Source of the DNA: Verrucomicrobiales bacterium
GTDB lineage: Bacteria > Verrucomicrobiota > Verrucomicrobiia > Verrucomicrobiales > DEV007
DNA length: 64,000 nucleotides
Assembly (NCBI GenBank): GCA_029213195.1
Contig: JARGNI010000021.1
Location: 1 to 64,000 of the forward strand
Direction of reading: 5' to 3'
Part shown: piece by piece, positions 52,364 to 61,395 of the stretch
Layout: the number at the start of each line of letters is the position of its first letter
How positions within the stretch are numbered: the stretch's first letter is position 1
Translations under genes and position numbers: made by a program
The notes under the pieces: generated by a model
Databases searched by the model: none
Seen by the model: only the letters and a program-made list of their open reading frames with translations
What the model was told of the DNA's origin: nothing

Positions 52364-53669
52364 ATTGTCCCAAAACGTCCTCGGCGGAACGCTCGAGCGC
52401 CTCGACCATGGAGCGAACCTGCCCCTCCTCGATCGCCAGCGGTGGCATCAAGGTCAGGGTATCCCGAACCGGTCGAGTCAAGAGCCCGTAGTGCCGAGCT
52501 CGCCGACAGACTCTCGCTCCACTCTCCGCCTTCCAATCGAGGCCGGCGCCCGTCCCGGCATCAACCAGATCGATCCCAGCGATGAGCCCGACTCGGCGCA
52601 GCGCACCAAAGTGAGGGGAACGTTCCACGGCGGCTTCCAACTCCTCCGCAAAGACCTCGATCACCGGCTGGATGCGCTCGAGGACTTCTTCCTCTTCGAA
52701 GACCTGCAGATTCCCGAGGGCCGCAGCACATCCGAGGGGATTGGCACAATAGCTATGCCCGTAGAAGAAGGTCTTGAGCTCCTCGTACTCGCCAAGAAAG
52801 GCCTCGTAGATACGGTCGTGGGTCAGGGTCGCCGCAAGAGGGAGATACCCTCCGGTCAGTCCCTTCGCGAGACAAAGAAAATCGGGGATGACCTCTTCGT
52901 GCTCGCAGGCGAACATCTTCCCGGTTCTTCCAAAGCCGGTCATGACTTCATCGAGAATCAGGAACGCGCCGACACGGTCGCACCATTCGCGAATTCTTCG
53001 GAGCATCCCGACAGGCCAGGTCCGCATCCCTGCCGCTCCCTGGATCAGGGGCTCGATGATGACGGCATGAACCGCGTCGGAATCCTCATCGGGGATGGCC
53101 TCCAACTCCTCCACGGTATCAACCCGCTGGACGGGATAGCCATGACTCGCAAAACGGTCCTGGAAAACTCCGATCCCACCCAGGGAAGCCGCGCCCATCG
53201 TGTCGCCGTGATAGGCACCACCAAAGGCAACGAATCGAGTGCGCCGGGTCTCTTCCTTCAATTGCCGATACTGGATCGACATCTTGCAGGCACACTCGAT
53301 GGCCGTGGAGCCATCATCGGAAAAAAAGACTTTTGTCAGGGTGTTCTCGGGGAAGAGCCCGACCAGTTTCTCGGCCAGGAGGATCGCTGGCTCATTGGAG
53401 AACCCCAGCGCGGAACAATGGGCGATCTGGTCCAGCTGCGAGCGAATCGCCGCATCGATCGTCGGATGACGGTGTCCGTGCACATTCGTCCAGATCGAGC
53501 TGTTTCCATCGAGATAGGAATGACCCTCCGAGTCGGTCAGCATCACTCCCTTCCCGGAAGAAATGATGAGCGGATCCTCCTCCGAGGCACACCAGTCCTT
53601 CATCTGGGTGAAAGGGTGCCAGAGATGATTCTTGTCCAGTTGACGGAGTTGTTGCGTATCGCGAGACAT
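52362..53669 (-). CDS. bioA: Adenosylmethionine-8-amino-7-oxononanoate aminotransferase
   Basis: The ATG at 53669 (MSRDTQQLRQLDKNHLWHPFTQMKDW) gives 435 residues. The track start at 53822 is over-extended. It has LWHPFTQM, DGNSSIWTNVHGHRHP, FFSDDGSTAIECACKMSIQY, GGAYHGDTMGAASLGG, the PLP lysine in DFLCLAKGLTGGYLPLAATLT and FFYGHSYCANPLGCAAALGNL. These are BioA features rather than ornithine aminotransferase ones. It makes 7,8-diaminononanoate in biotin synthesis using S-adenosylmethionine as amino donor. No other bio gene is in the window. Confidence 0.94.
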   Translation of the reverse strand: MSRDTQQLRQLDKNHLWHPFTQMKDWCASEEDPLIISSGKGVMLTDSEGHSYLDGNSSIWTNVHGHRHPTIDAAIRSQLDQIAHCSALGFSNEPAILLAEKLVGLFPENTLTKVFFSDDGSTAIECACKMSIQYRQLKEETRRTRFVAFGGAYHGDTMGAASLGGIGVFQDRFASHGYPVQRVDTVEELEAIPDEDSDAVHAVIIEPLIQGAAGMRTWPVGMLRRIREWCDRVGAFLILDEVMTGFGRTGKMFACEHEEVIPDFLCLAKGLTGGYLPLAATLTHDRIYEAFLGEYEELKTFFYGHSYCANPLGCAAALGNLQVFEEEEVLERIQPVIEVFAEELEAAVERSPHFGALRRVGLIAGIDLVDAGTGAGLDWKAESGARVCRRARHYGLLTRPVRDTLTLMPPLAIEEGQVRSMVEALERSAEDVLGQ

Positions 53670-53896
53670 CGAGAGATCTGCGAGAAAGGTGGCGAGTCCT
53701 CGGGAAATTACAAGCCCTCCCCACCCCGCCAACTCACGAAGTCGGGTTTCGACGTCTCGCGGCCTCGATTCGAAAAGCTCGAATTTTCCTCGTGCAGGGG
53801 CTGCCATTTTTCTACCCTGCATCTTCCCATTCGACCTCCGCTCATCGTCGAAATCTCGACTTATTTTCGGCTTCCCTCTTCTTCTCTCCCTCCCGG

Positions 53897-54382
53897 ATGA
53901 AATCGCTATCTCTTCTCCCTCTGGTTTTCCTCGCCTTCTTTTCCGGCTGTTCTCAACCCGAACCGGTTCAGGATCTCAGCGTTGTCAAAGACGAAACCCG
54001 ATTCAACATCATCTCCCAGTGGCGATTCCACAGCCGGGTCCCGGTCGAATCCTACTTCACCAACCTGTATCTTTGCTGGCTCGACGAAAAGAAGCTGGTC
54101 GCGCGAGGCGGCGGAAAGCAACACCAGCTCCAGGAAGGCACCAAGATGGTCGCAGGCAACGGAGAGACGGCTGCGATCCCCTTCCGGGAGACGGATCACA
54201 ACCGTGGCCGTCTCGCCTTTCTCGAAGTCATCGTCTTCACGCTCGAGGACGGAACGGTCGAGCAAAGGAGCTTTCTCTCCAACGTCATCGAGTCGCCCCG
54301 GAAAGAACGGCACATCATGCCCTCCCAGTCGGTCCTCGAAGAATTGAGCGCTCCCTTCGATCCCACAGGGTCAGGTCTCTGA
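53897..54382 (+). CDS. Uncharacterised lipoprotein
   Basis: The ATG at 53897 gives MKSLSLLPLVFLAFFSGCSQPE, a lipoprotein signal with lipobox FSGC, and 161 residues. The track ORF from 53792 is over-extended. The mature part is a small beta-rich domain (FNIISQWRFHSRVPVESYFTNLYLCWLDEKKLV, GRLAFLEVIVFTLEDGTVEQRSF) without a recognised motif. It should be anchored to the outer or inner membrane. It converges with the HerA-like ATPase gene and diverges from bioA. The function is unknown. Confidence 0.75.
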   Translation: MKSLSLLPLVFLAFFSGCSQPEPVQDLSVVKDETRFNIISQWRFHSRVPVESYFTNLYLCWLDEKKLVARGGGKQHQLQEGTKMVAGNGETAAIPFRETDHNRGRLAFLEVIVFTLEDGTVEQRSFLSNVIESPRKERHIMPSQSVLEELSAPFDPTGSGL

Positions 54383-54411
54383 CCCAACCCTGTTGAAAAA
54401 AGTCCGCCGTC

Positions 54412-56847
54412 CTACCACGCCGCGCCCAACTGTGGCTGGGGATTCACCCGGTAAGGCATCCAGACGATGCCGACGGCCTTGGCGGAGCAGTTCTTCTTGA
54501 GGGGAGAGAGGCTGATCGACTCGAGCTTCTCGAGCATGGGGTCCATCTCCTCTTTCAGTTTTTCGACTTCCTCCTCACACTCGCGCTCGAGCTCTTCGAG
54601 ATCATCCTGGTAGTCGTCGACCTTCTCCTTGGCCCGCGCCACATCTCGACTTTCTTTCCACGCCCGGGACGCTCCCGACATCGCGCTGCTACTCTTGCGA
54701 GAAATGGCGCGACCGAGCACGGCACTCAGGATCGTTCCCCCGATCTTCATCGCCGTGTCCATCTTCGCCGTGCTCGCCTGCGCCTGCTGCTCGGCGACCT
54801 CATCCATCGCTCTCGCGATCCGGTCCTCGAGTGTCTTGATTTTCTTTTCGTAGGAGTCCTGGAGTTCATCCACTTTCTCATCGCGAAGTTCGTGAGCCGC
54901 GTGAACGAGACGCGCCCGAAAATCACCCTCGGTTTCCCCGAGGTTGGAATACATCCCGGTCATGGGACTCTTGTAGACGGTGATCGTGTGATTCCCGTAG
55001 AGAAAGTCGACGAGGTCCTTCTTCAACTCGGTCCACTGCTTGCTCTCCAGCATCGATTGCGGGAGGTCGGAAAAAGTCGCCCCGGCGAGAGGCTCACGCC
55101 CGAGCTGAGTGACCTGCATTCCATTGGGCAGATCGAGAGTCTGGTTCCAATCCACCTCTCCACTTTCCGAATCGATCTTGTTGATCATCGCAACCGACTC
55201 GACTCCGCTGATCCCCTTGCGACTGTCCTGGTAACGGGCCTCGCCCACTCGGATCACGGCCGGCACGTAGTTGATCTCATTGGCAGGAACCCCTGCGCCT
55301 ACGGGAATGAAAAAGTCTTCGGCTCCCCGCGGCAATCGGGGGCGCATTGGCTGCGGTGCGGCGGGCTTGGGCGCCTCTGGTTCCGGTGTCGGTGCAGCGG
55401 CCTGTGCGGCCTCGACTTCGGCGCGCTTGGGATCCATGAGCTTCTTGATCTGACGCCGAGCGAGTGGGCCGGTGAGATAGCTCATGACCCAGCGGACATG
55501 GAAGACGACCGGTTCGTCCTCGTGCACATTGTTCAGGAGAAAGACCCGGCTACCGAGTCCGGCCAGCAGCTCCTCCATCGCCTGCCGGTCGAATCCGCCA
55601 TCCTGGCTCGCCGCCGCGCCTTCGAGGCCATCGAGGACTCGCGCCTTGTCCCGCTCGGTCTGAAGCCGACCGAGAAACCAGGTTCCGATATTCGAAAGGG
55701 CCTTGTAGTCGAGATCGACCGGGTTCTGCGTCGCGAGGAGAACTCCCAGCCCAAAGGCCCGTGCCTGTTTCAGCATCGTCATCATCGGTTTCTTCGACGG
55801 AGGCATCGCCGTCGGCGGGAGAAACCCGTAGATCTCATCCATGTAGAGCATCGCCCGCAAACTCGTCGTGCCGGACTGGGCCCGCATCCACCCCAGCATC
55901 TGGTTGAGGAGAAGAGAGACGAAGAACATCCGCTCGGAATCGCTGAGGTGAGCGATCGAGAAAATCGAGATCCTCGGTTTCCCCTCCGGGGTGTGCATCA
56001 TTCGCTTGATGTTGAGCGGCTCTCCTTCGAGCCAGCTTGAGAACCCGGGAGAGGCGAGGAGGTTATTCATCTTCAGCGCCAGATCCATCCGATCCTTCTC
56101 GGGGCAGACCGTGTCGAGATCCATGACCCCGATCTTTTGAAATGGCGGCACCTGGATGTGTCGAATCAAGCTTTCCAAGGTGATCCCCTGGCCGGCTTTC
56201 CAGGAATGCGCAAAGATATTGGACAGGAGAATGTGCTCGGGATCCTGGATCGGATCGGCATCCTGCCCCACCAGCGAAAGCAGGCTGGAAACCGTCGACT
56301 CGATTCGCTCGGCAAAGGCTTCCGCATCATCGATGACCTCGAACTCCGGCACATCGAGGGAGCTCAGGATGGAAACCGGCAGCCCGGCGCTCGATCCTGG
56401 TGTGTAGACCGCCATGTCGACCTTGTCGCGAAAGCTTTGGATCCTCTCCGGTCCTTCTCCCCAGCTCGCGAGACCGTTTTTCCACATCTCGGCGGTATTG
56501 GCGGCATGTTCATCTGGAGTGATCCCTTTCTTCTGGGCGTCGTCCTCATTGATCCAGGGACGAAAATCCTCGGGTGCCAAATCGGGGAAGGTCAGGAGCA
56601 GGTTGGCAATGTCGCCCTTGGGATCGATCACGATCGCGGGGATGTTGTCCATCGCGGCCTCCTCGAGCATCGCGATGCAGAGACCAGTCTTTCCCGAACC
56701 CGTCATTCCGAGGACGACCCCATGGGTCACGAGGTCCTTGGAATCATAGAGAACCAGGTCCTCCTCGAGATCTTTCTCCTTGAGGTCGTATTCTCGGCCG
56801 AGATAAAATTTCCCGAGCTTTTCGTAGTCTTCCGTTTTGATTTCCAT
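54412..56847 (-). CDS. HerA/FtsK-like ATPase with long coiled-coil C-terminus
   Basis: The 811-residue protein has Walker A GMTGSGKT at 47-54 and AIVIDPKGDIANLLLTFP. Walker B follows as LRAMLYMDEIYGF, and then LLATQNPVDLDYKALSNIGTWFLGRLQTERD (arginine-finger region), as in HerA-type DNA pumps. After a proline/alanine linker (AAPTPEPEAPKPAAPQPMR) comes a domain of unknown type. The end carries a coiled coil (KVDELQDSYEKKIKTLEDRIARAMDEVAEQQAQ), a glycine-rich hydrophobic stretch (MKIGGTILSAVLGRAIS) and another coiled coil. It probably forms a hexamer on DNA. Role in segregation, repair or defence is unknown. Confidence 0.82.
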   Translation of the reverse strand: MEIKTEDYEKLGKFYLGREYDLKEKDLEEDLVLYDSKDLVTHGVVLGMTGSGKTGLCIAMLEEAAMDNIPAIVIDPKGDIANLLLTFPDLAPEDFRPWINEDDAQKKGITPDEHAANTAEMWKNGLASWGEGPERIQSFRDKVDMAVYTPGSSAGLPVSILSSLDVPEFEVIDDAEAFAERIESTVSSLLSLVGQDADPIQDPEHILLSNIFAHSWKAGQGITLESLIRHIQVPPFQKIGVMDLDTVCPEKDRMDLALKMNNLLASPGFSSWLEGEPLNIKRMMHTPEGKPRISIFSIAHLSDSERMFFVSLLLNQMLGWMRAQSGTTSLRAMLYMDEIYGFLPPTAMPPSKKPMMTMLKQARAFGLGVLLATQNPVDLDYKALSNIGTWFLGRLQTERDKARVLDGLEGAAASQDGGFDRQAMEELLAGLGSRVFLLNNVHEDEPVVFHVRWVMSYLTGPLARRQIKKLMDPKRAEVEAAQAAAPTPEPEAPKPAAPQPMRPRLPRGAEDFFIPVGAGVPANEINYVPAVIRVGEARYQDSRKGISGVESVAMINKIDSESGEVDWNQTLDLPNGMQVTQLGREPLAGATFSDLPQSMLESKQWTELKKDLVDFLYGNHTITVYKSPMTGMYSNLGETEGDFRARLVHAAHELRDEKVDELQDSYEKKIKTLEDRIARAMDEVAEQQAQASTAKMDTAMKIGGTILSAVLGRAISRKSSSAMSGASRAWKESRDVARAKEKVDDYQDDLEELERECEEEVEKLKEEMDPMLEKLESISLSPLKKNCSAKAVGIVWMPYRVNPQPQLGAAW

Positions 56848-56856
56848 AGTTCCTTG

Positions 56857-57345
56857 TCAGGGCAAAAGTTGATAACGAATCGATTCTCCGTGGACACTCT
56901 GGTAGGAGGGCTGTCCCTGCCACGCCCAGATCGTGAATCCGATTTTCTTCCCGGCTTTTCCGGCCGCTGCGAGATCCCGATTCGTAATCGTGATCGAGCC
57001 TCGCCCACTCCGTGCCTGTCCCAGGTTGATGCTCTTGACGACCTTGAGACCGGACCGAACCTCGATCCGGGTCACGAATCCTCTCTTGGCGTAGAAGGAG
57101 TAGGGAAGAGCCTGCCCCACGCGGAAGGATTTGCTCCCTCCCGAAGGACGGACAATTTGAATCCGGGGCCGATAGAGATCTCGATACTGGGATCGACGGA
57201 GCGAGTTCAGGTCCCCTCGCCGGCGAAAGACGGACTGGGCTTCGCTCGCCTGAGGGGAGAGCGCAATCAGCCCGGCGAAAATACCGAAGCAGGTTCCGCC
57301 AGAAAGAAAGTTCCGCCGGGAAAAAGAGGGCTCTGAGGAAGTCAT
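56857..57345 (-). CDS. Tat-exported beta-sandwich protein of unknown function
   Basis: The ATG at 57345 gives MTSSEPSFSRRNFLSGGTCFGIFAGLIALSPQASEAQ, a twin-arginine signal, and 162 residues. The mature part is beta-rich with RIQIVRPSGGSKSFRVGQALPYSFYAKRGFVTRIEVRSGLKVVKSINLGQARSGRGSITITN, reminiscent of the immunoglobulin-like SoxY/SoxZ fold, although no sox genes are present. It follows, or is divergently controlled with, the sulfatase gene across 97 bases. It ends nine bases before the HerA-like ATPase ATG, so it is probably the first gene of that operon. Confidence 0.7.
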   Translation of the reverse strand: MTSSEPSFSRRNFLSGGTCFGIFAGLIALSPQASEAQSVFRRRGDLNSLRRSQYRDLYRPRIQIVRPSGGSKSFRVGQALPYSFYAKRGFVTRIEVRSGLKVVKSINLGQARSGRGSITITNRDLAAAGKAGKKIGFTIWAWQGQPSYQSVHGESIRYQLLP

Positions 57346-57442
57346 GAGGGGAGGAAGAAAACCCGCGTTTGCGTGGCCATAGCAGTCTCGCTTCCGGGTG
57401 AGGCGCATGATAGTGATTTCTCGCCACAGTTTCAAACTCCTT

Positions 57443-58939
57443 ATGATTCGTTTTCCCTACTTTCTCGCCCTCGCTGCCGTCTTCACTTCGGCCATCCTCA
57501 TGGCCTCCAAGGCTCCTGCTGCGGAGGATCGCCCCCCGAATGTCGTCATCATCTTCACCGACGACCAGGGCTATGGAGATGTCGGCGTCTATGGAGCCGA
57601 AGGCTACGAGACTCCGAACCTCGACCGCATGGCCAAGGAAGGACGCATGTTCACCCAATGGTATGCCGCCCAGGCCGTCTGCTCCGCGTCGCGGACCGGT
57701 CTCCTCACTGGATGCTACCCGAACCGGCTCGGAATCCACGGGGCTCTCGGACCGGGGAGCCGTCACGGATTGAATCCCGAAGAGATGACGATGGCAGAGA
57801 TGTTCAAGCAGAAGGACTACGCCACGGCGATCTTCGGAAAATGGCACCTCGGCGACCACGAGAAGTTCCTGCCTCTCAATCACGGATTCGATGAATACTT
57901 CGGGATCCCCTACTCCAACGATATGTGGCCCGAGCATCCCACGGCCAAGCATTTCCCACCGCTTCCCCTGATCGAAGGAAACGACTGGCTCCGGCACGCC
58001 GATCCACATGATCAAAAAATGATGACGACCTGGCTCACAACGAGAGCCGTGGATTTCATCAACCGAAACCGCACTCGTCCTTTCTTCCTCTACGTGCCCC
58101 ATCCCCAGCCGCACGTCCCGCTCTACGTCAGCGATCGATTTGCGGGAACAACCGAGAATGGGATCTATGGCGATGTCATCGCGGAGATCGACTGGTCGGT
58201 GGGAGAAATTCTCAATGCCATCACCACCAATGGTCTCGATGAGGACACGCTCGTGATTTTCACGAGCGACAATGGCCCCTGGCTTTCCTACGGAACCCAC
58301 GCCGGATCTTCGGGTCCCCTCCGCGAGGGAAAAGGCACGGCCTGGGAAGGTGGATTTCGTGAGCCGTGCCTGATGCGATGGCCCGGAAAAATTCCAGCAG
58401 GAACGGTCTGCGACACCCCAGTAATGAACATCGATCTTCTGCCGACGATGGCCAACCTGATCGGTGCAGAGCTTCCCGATCGCCCCATCGATGGCCTTGA
58501 TGTCTGGCCGGTTCTCGCAGGTGAGGAAGGCGCCGAGAATCCTCACGATGCCTATTGGATCTACTACAAGCAGAACGAACTCCACGCTGTGATCAAGGAC
58601 GACTGGAAACTGGTCTTTCCCCACACCTACCGGACGCTCGAAGGTCGGGACGGAGGAACCGACGGGCTTCCCGTCCGGTATACGAATCTGAAGTCTGGTC
58701 TCGAACTCTATGACCTGTCGAAAGACGTCGGGGAATCGAAGGCCGTCTTCGAGCAAAACCCCGAGATCGTCAAAGAACTCCAGGGGTATGCGGAGGCCGC
58801 TCGAAAGGAACTGGGGGACAAACTCACCGGAGCCACTGCCAGTGGCGCTCGAGAGCCGGGACGTTTGACCGACGACGAAGCCAATGCGTTGGAGAAGAAG
58901 CACTGGCCGAACGGAAATCCCCGGAAAAAGAAAAAATAA
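57443..58939 (+). CDS. Exported arylsulfatase-type sulfatase
   Basis: The ATG at 57443 (MIRFPYFLALAAVFTSAILMASKAPA) gives a signal peptide and 498 residues. The formylglycine site is AVCSASRTGLLTGCYPNR, fitting C-X-A-X-R, which needs a sulfatase-modifying enzyme not seen in the window. Metal ligands are in VVIIFTDDQGYGD and FTSDNGPW. IFGKWHLGDHE and a C-terminal KKHWPNGNPRKKKK end are also present. Such family S1 sulfatases remove sulfate from algal or animal glycans, a typical Verrucomicrobiota trait. It precedes the DUF1592 gene by 43 bases. Confidence 0.95.
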   Translation: MIRFPYFLALAAVFTSAILMASKAPAAEDRPPNVVIIFTDDQGYGDVGVYGAEGYETPNLDRMAKEGRMFTQWYAAQAVCSASRTGLLTGCYPNRLGIHGALGPGSRHGLNPEEMTMAEMFKQKDYATAIFGKWHLGDHEKFLPLNHGFDEYFGIPYSNDMWPEHPTAKHFPPLPLIEGNDWLRHADPHDQKMMTTWLTTRAVDFINRNRTRPFFLYVPHPQPHVPLYVSDRFAGTTENGIYGDVIAEIDWSVGEILNAITTNGLDEDTLVIFTSDNGPWLSYGTHAGSSGPLREGKGTAWEGGFREPCLMRWPGKIPAGTVCDTPVMNIDLLPTMANLIGAELPDRPIDGLDVWPVLAGEEGAENPHDAYWIYYKQNELHAVIKDDWKLVFPHTYRTLEGRDGGTDGLPVRYTNLKSGLELYDLSKDVGESKAVFEQNPEIVKELQGYAEAARKELGDKLTGATASGAREPGRLTDDEANALEKKHWPNGNPRKKKK

Positions 58940-58982
58940 CAGGGAGACCGTGGCATCTCTCCACATCTCGCTATAACAAGGC

Positions 58983-61340
58983 ATGCTCCCTTCCCTGCGT
59001 CCATCGACCCTGCCCCTCCTCGGGGTGTGCGGTCTCCTGGTCTCGGCGAAAGCGGAAGAAAGCTGGAAGCAGATCGTCGCGACCCACTGCCTCGAGTGTC
59101 ACGACGCCGACAGCGAGAAAGGCGGGATCGATCTCGACTCCATCCTCGATGAAGACATCGCCTCCTCGGCTGGCACCTGGGAAAACGTGGTCCGCCAGAT
59201 GCAGGCCCGCCAGATGCCTCCCATCGGGAAAGACCGCCCCAGTGCAGAGGAATACGACGCCACCGTTGCCTCGCTGATTTCGACGCTGGATGCCATTTCT
59301 CCCCGCGATCCGGGTCGTACCGACACCTTGCGACGACTCACCCGCCACGAATATCGGAATGCCATCCGTGACCTCCTCGGCCTCGAGATCGAGATCGAGA
59401 ATCTCCTCCCAGCCGACGAAGTCAGCCACGGCTTCGACAACATCACGGTAGGAGATCTCTCTCCCGCACTTCTCGAGAAATACATCGGTGCCGCCCAGAA
59501 AATCAGTCGGCTCGCGGTGGGGATTTCGCCTTCGGCACCGGATGGCCGGACCGTGCGACTCGCCCCCGACCTCACCCAGGAGGACCATGTCGAAGGATTG
59601 CCCCTCGGAACACGAGGTGGAGTCCTCCTCCGACACCATTTCCCTCGCAGCGGAGAATACGAGGTCCAAGTCCGGTTGACCCGCGATCGAAACGAGAAAA
59701 TCGAGGGGCTCGGGGGAACGCACGAGATGGAGATCCTCCTCAACTCCGAGGTGCAGGAGACGATCGTGCTCCGCCCTCCCAGGAACCAGGATCACTCGAC
59801 CTACGATGCGAATCTCAGGACTCGCTTCCGCGTCGACGGCGGCACGCAGGAGCTTGGGGTCACCTTTGTGAAGAAAATCGCTCCGGTCGAGGAAACGCTT
59901 CGTCAGCCCTACCTCTCCCATTTCAACGTCCATCGCCATCCTCGGCTTTCTCCCGCGATCTACGAAGTCACCGTTCTCGGCCCTTTCACCGACGAGGGGA
60001 TCGGGGAAACCGAGCCACGAAAACGGCTTCTCCAAGTTTCGCCGAAAGGGAAAAACCCAAGCATGGAAGAGGCGGAAACCGCAGCCCGGGAGAACCTCGC
60101 TCCTCTCATGCGGCGAGCCTATCGACGCTCGGTCGATGAGAACGATTTCGCCAGGGTGCTCCCTTTCTTCCGGGAAGCCTGGGAAGAATCCCAGTCTTTC
60201 GACCGTGGCATGGAGGCAGCGCTGAGTGCCATTCTCGTGAGCCGGGATTTTCTTTTTCGCATCGAAACCGATCCCACCGGAATCACTCCCGGCGACACCT
60301 ATCCACTCGACGATTTCTCCCTCGCTTCCCGGCTCGCCTTCTTTCTCTGGAGCAGCCTGCCCGATGAAGAACTCCTTGCACTTGCCGAGGCGGGGCAATT
60401 GAAAGACCCGAAGATTCTGCGCCAGCAGGCTCGGCGCATGCTCACCGACGAACGCTCTCAATCTCTCGTCACCAACTTCGCCCACCAGTGGCTCTATCTC
60501 CGCAATCTCGAAGCGATCACCCCGGATGGAAGGCTCTACCCGGACTTCGACGACAATCTCCGCAAGGCGCTGCGACGCGAGACCGAGTTGCTTTTTGAAA
60601 CGGTTCTTCGGGAAGATCGCAACGTGCTCGCCCTGCTTGAAAACGAGACCACTTTCCTCAATGAACGTCTCGCGAAACACTATGGCATTCCTCATGTCTA
60701 CGGGCCTCGCTTCCGACCTGTCGCCCTCTCCCCCGAGCACCAGCGAGGGGGACTGCTCCGCCAGGGCAGCATTCTCACCGTCACCTCCTATGCGACGCGG
60801 ACGTCGCCTGTGATCCGCGGGGCCTGGATCCTCGAGAATCTCCTCGGCACGCCGCCTCCGCCCCCTCCTCCGAACGTGCCCGCGCTCGAGGACAATTCCG
60901 TTTCGGCCGATCTCCCGATCCGGGAACGCTTTGCCGCCCACCGGGAGAAGGCCGCCTGCGCCAGCTGTCACAACGTGATCGACCCCATCGGTTTCGCTCT
61001 CGAGAACTACGATGCCGTCGGCCGCTGGCAGGACGTCGTCGACGGCGAGCCCGTCGATGCCCGAGGCGGCTGGGCCGATGGACGAGAGTTTGTCGGCGTC
61101 GCAGGATTGGAGGATGCCATTCTCGAGAAACCTGAATTCTTTGTCCGCACCCTCGCCGAGAAACTCCTCACCTACGCCCTCGGTCGAGGGGTCGAACCCT
61201 CTGACGCACCTGCAATCCGTGAAGTCGTTCGCGAGGCCAGCACAGGGGAATACGAATTCTCGAAAATCATCACTGCGATCGTCACGAGTGATCCCTTCAC
61301 CAAGAGGCGAGCTGCCGATCAGAGCACCGCTGCCCGCTGA
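58983..61340 (+). CDS. Exported DUF1587/DUF1592/DUF1588/DUF1585 cytochrome c-type protein
   Basis: The 785-residue protein has a signal peptide and an N-terminal planctomycete cytochrome domain with heme motif HCLECHD. The order of domains is DUF1587 (RRLTRHEYRNAIRDLLGLEIEIE), DUF1595/DUF1592 (YRRSVDENDFARVLPFF, LASRLAFFLWSSLPDEELLALAE), DUF1588 (HQRGGLLRQGSILTVTSYATRTSPVIRGAWILENLLGTPPPPPPPNVP) and DUF1585 (EKLLTYALGRGVEPSD). A second C-X-X-C-H (ACASCHNVIDPIGFALENYDAVGRWQD) precedes the last one. The family is restricted almost entirely to PVC bacteria and is probably an extracytoplasmic electron-transfer or dehydrogenase-like enzyme. It is coupled to the DUF1552 gene. Confidence 0.93.
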   Translation: MLPSLRPSTLPLLGVCGLLVSAKAEESWKQIVATHCLECHDADSEKGGIDLDSILDEDIASSAGTWENVVRQMQARQMPPIGKDRPSAEEYDATVASLISTLDAISPRDPGRTDTLRRLTRHEYRNAIRDLLGLEIEIENLLPADEVSHGFDNITVGDLSPALLEKYIGAAQKISRLAVGISPSAPDGRTVRLAPDLTQEDHVEGLPLGTRGGVLLRHHFPRSGEYEVQVRLTRDRNEKIEGLGGTHEMEILLNSEVQETIVLRPPRNQDHSTYDANLRTRFRVDGGTQELGVTFVKKIAPVEETLRQPYLSHFNVHRHPRLSPAIYEVTVLGPFTDEGIGETEPRKRLLQVSPKGKNPSMEEAETAARENLAPLMRRAYRRSVDENDFARVLPFFREAWEESQSFDRGMEAALSAILVSRDFLFRIETDPTGITPGDTYPLDDFSLASRLAFFLWSSLPDEELLALAEAGQLKDPKILRQQARRMLTDERSQSLVTNFAHQWLYLRNLEAITPDGRLYPDFDDNLRKALRRETELLFETVLREDRNVLALLENETTFLNERLAKHYGIPHVYGPRFRPVALSPEHQRGGLLRQGSILTVTSYATRTSPVIRGAWILENLLGTPPPPPPPNVPALEDNSVSADLPIRERFAAHREKAACASCHNVIDPIGFALENYDAVGRWQDVVDGEPVDARGGWADGREFVGVAGLEDAILEKPEFFVRTLAEKLLTYALGRGVEPSDAPAIREVVREASTGEYEFSKIITAIVTSDPFTKRRAADQSTAAR

Positions 61341-61395
61341 CCCGTTCCCGAATTGACCCGCGTTTGAAATCCAGTATCCTCAAGCCCGAGAGCGC

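Noticed and set aside
56857-57345. SoxYZ thiosulfate oxidation protein
   Set aside because: The beta-sandwich resembles SoxZ only loosely, there is no conserved cysteine carrier tail and no other sox gene is present.
56744-58984. A 746-residue minus-strand ORF across the sulfatase region
   Set aside because: It spans three real genes on both strands, has no domain motifs and lies opposite a clear sulfatase.
58971-60971. A 666-residue minus-strand ORF opposite the DUF1592 gene
   Set aside because: Antisense shadow of the GC-rich codon pattern. The plus strand has all DUF1587/1592/1588/1585 motifs.
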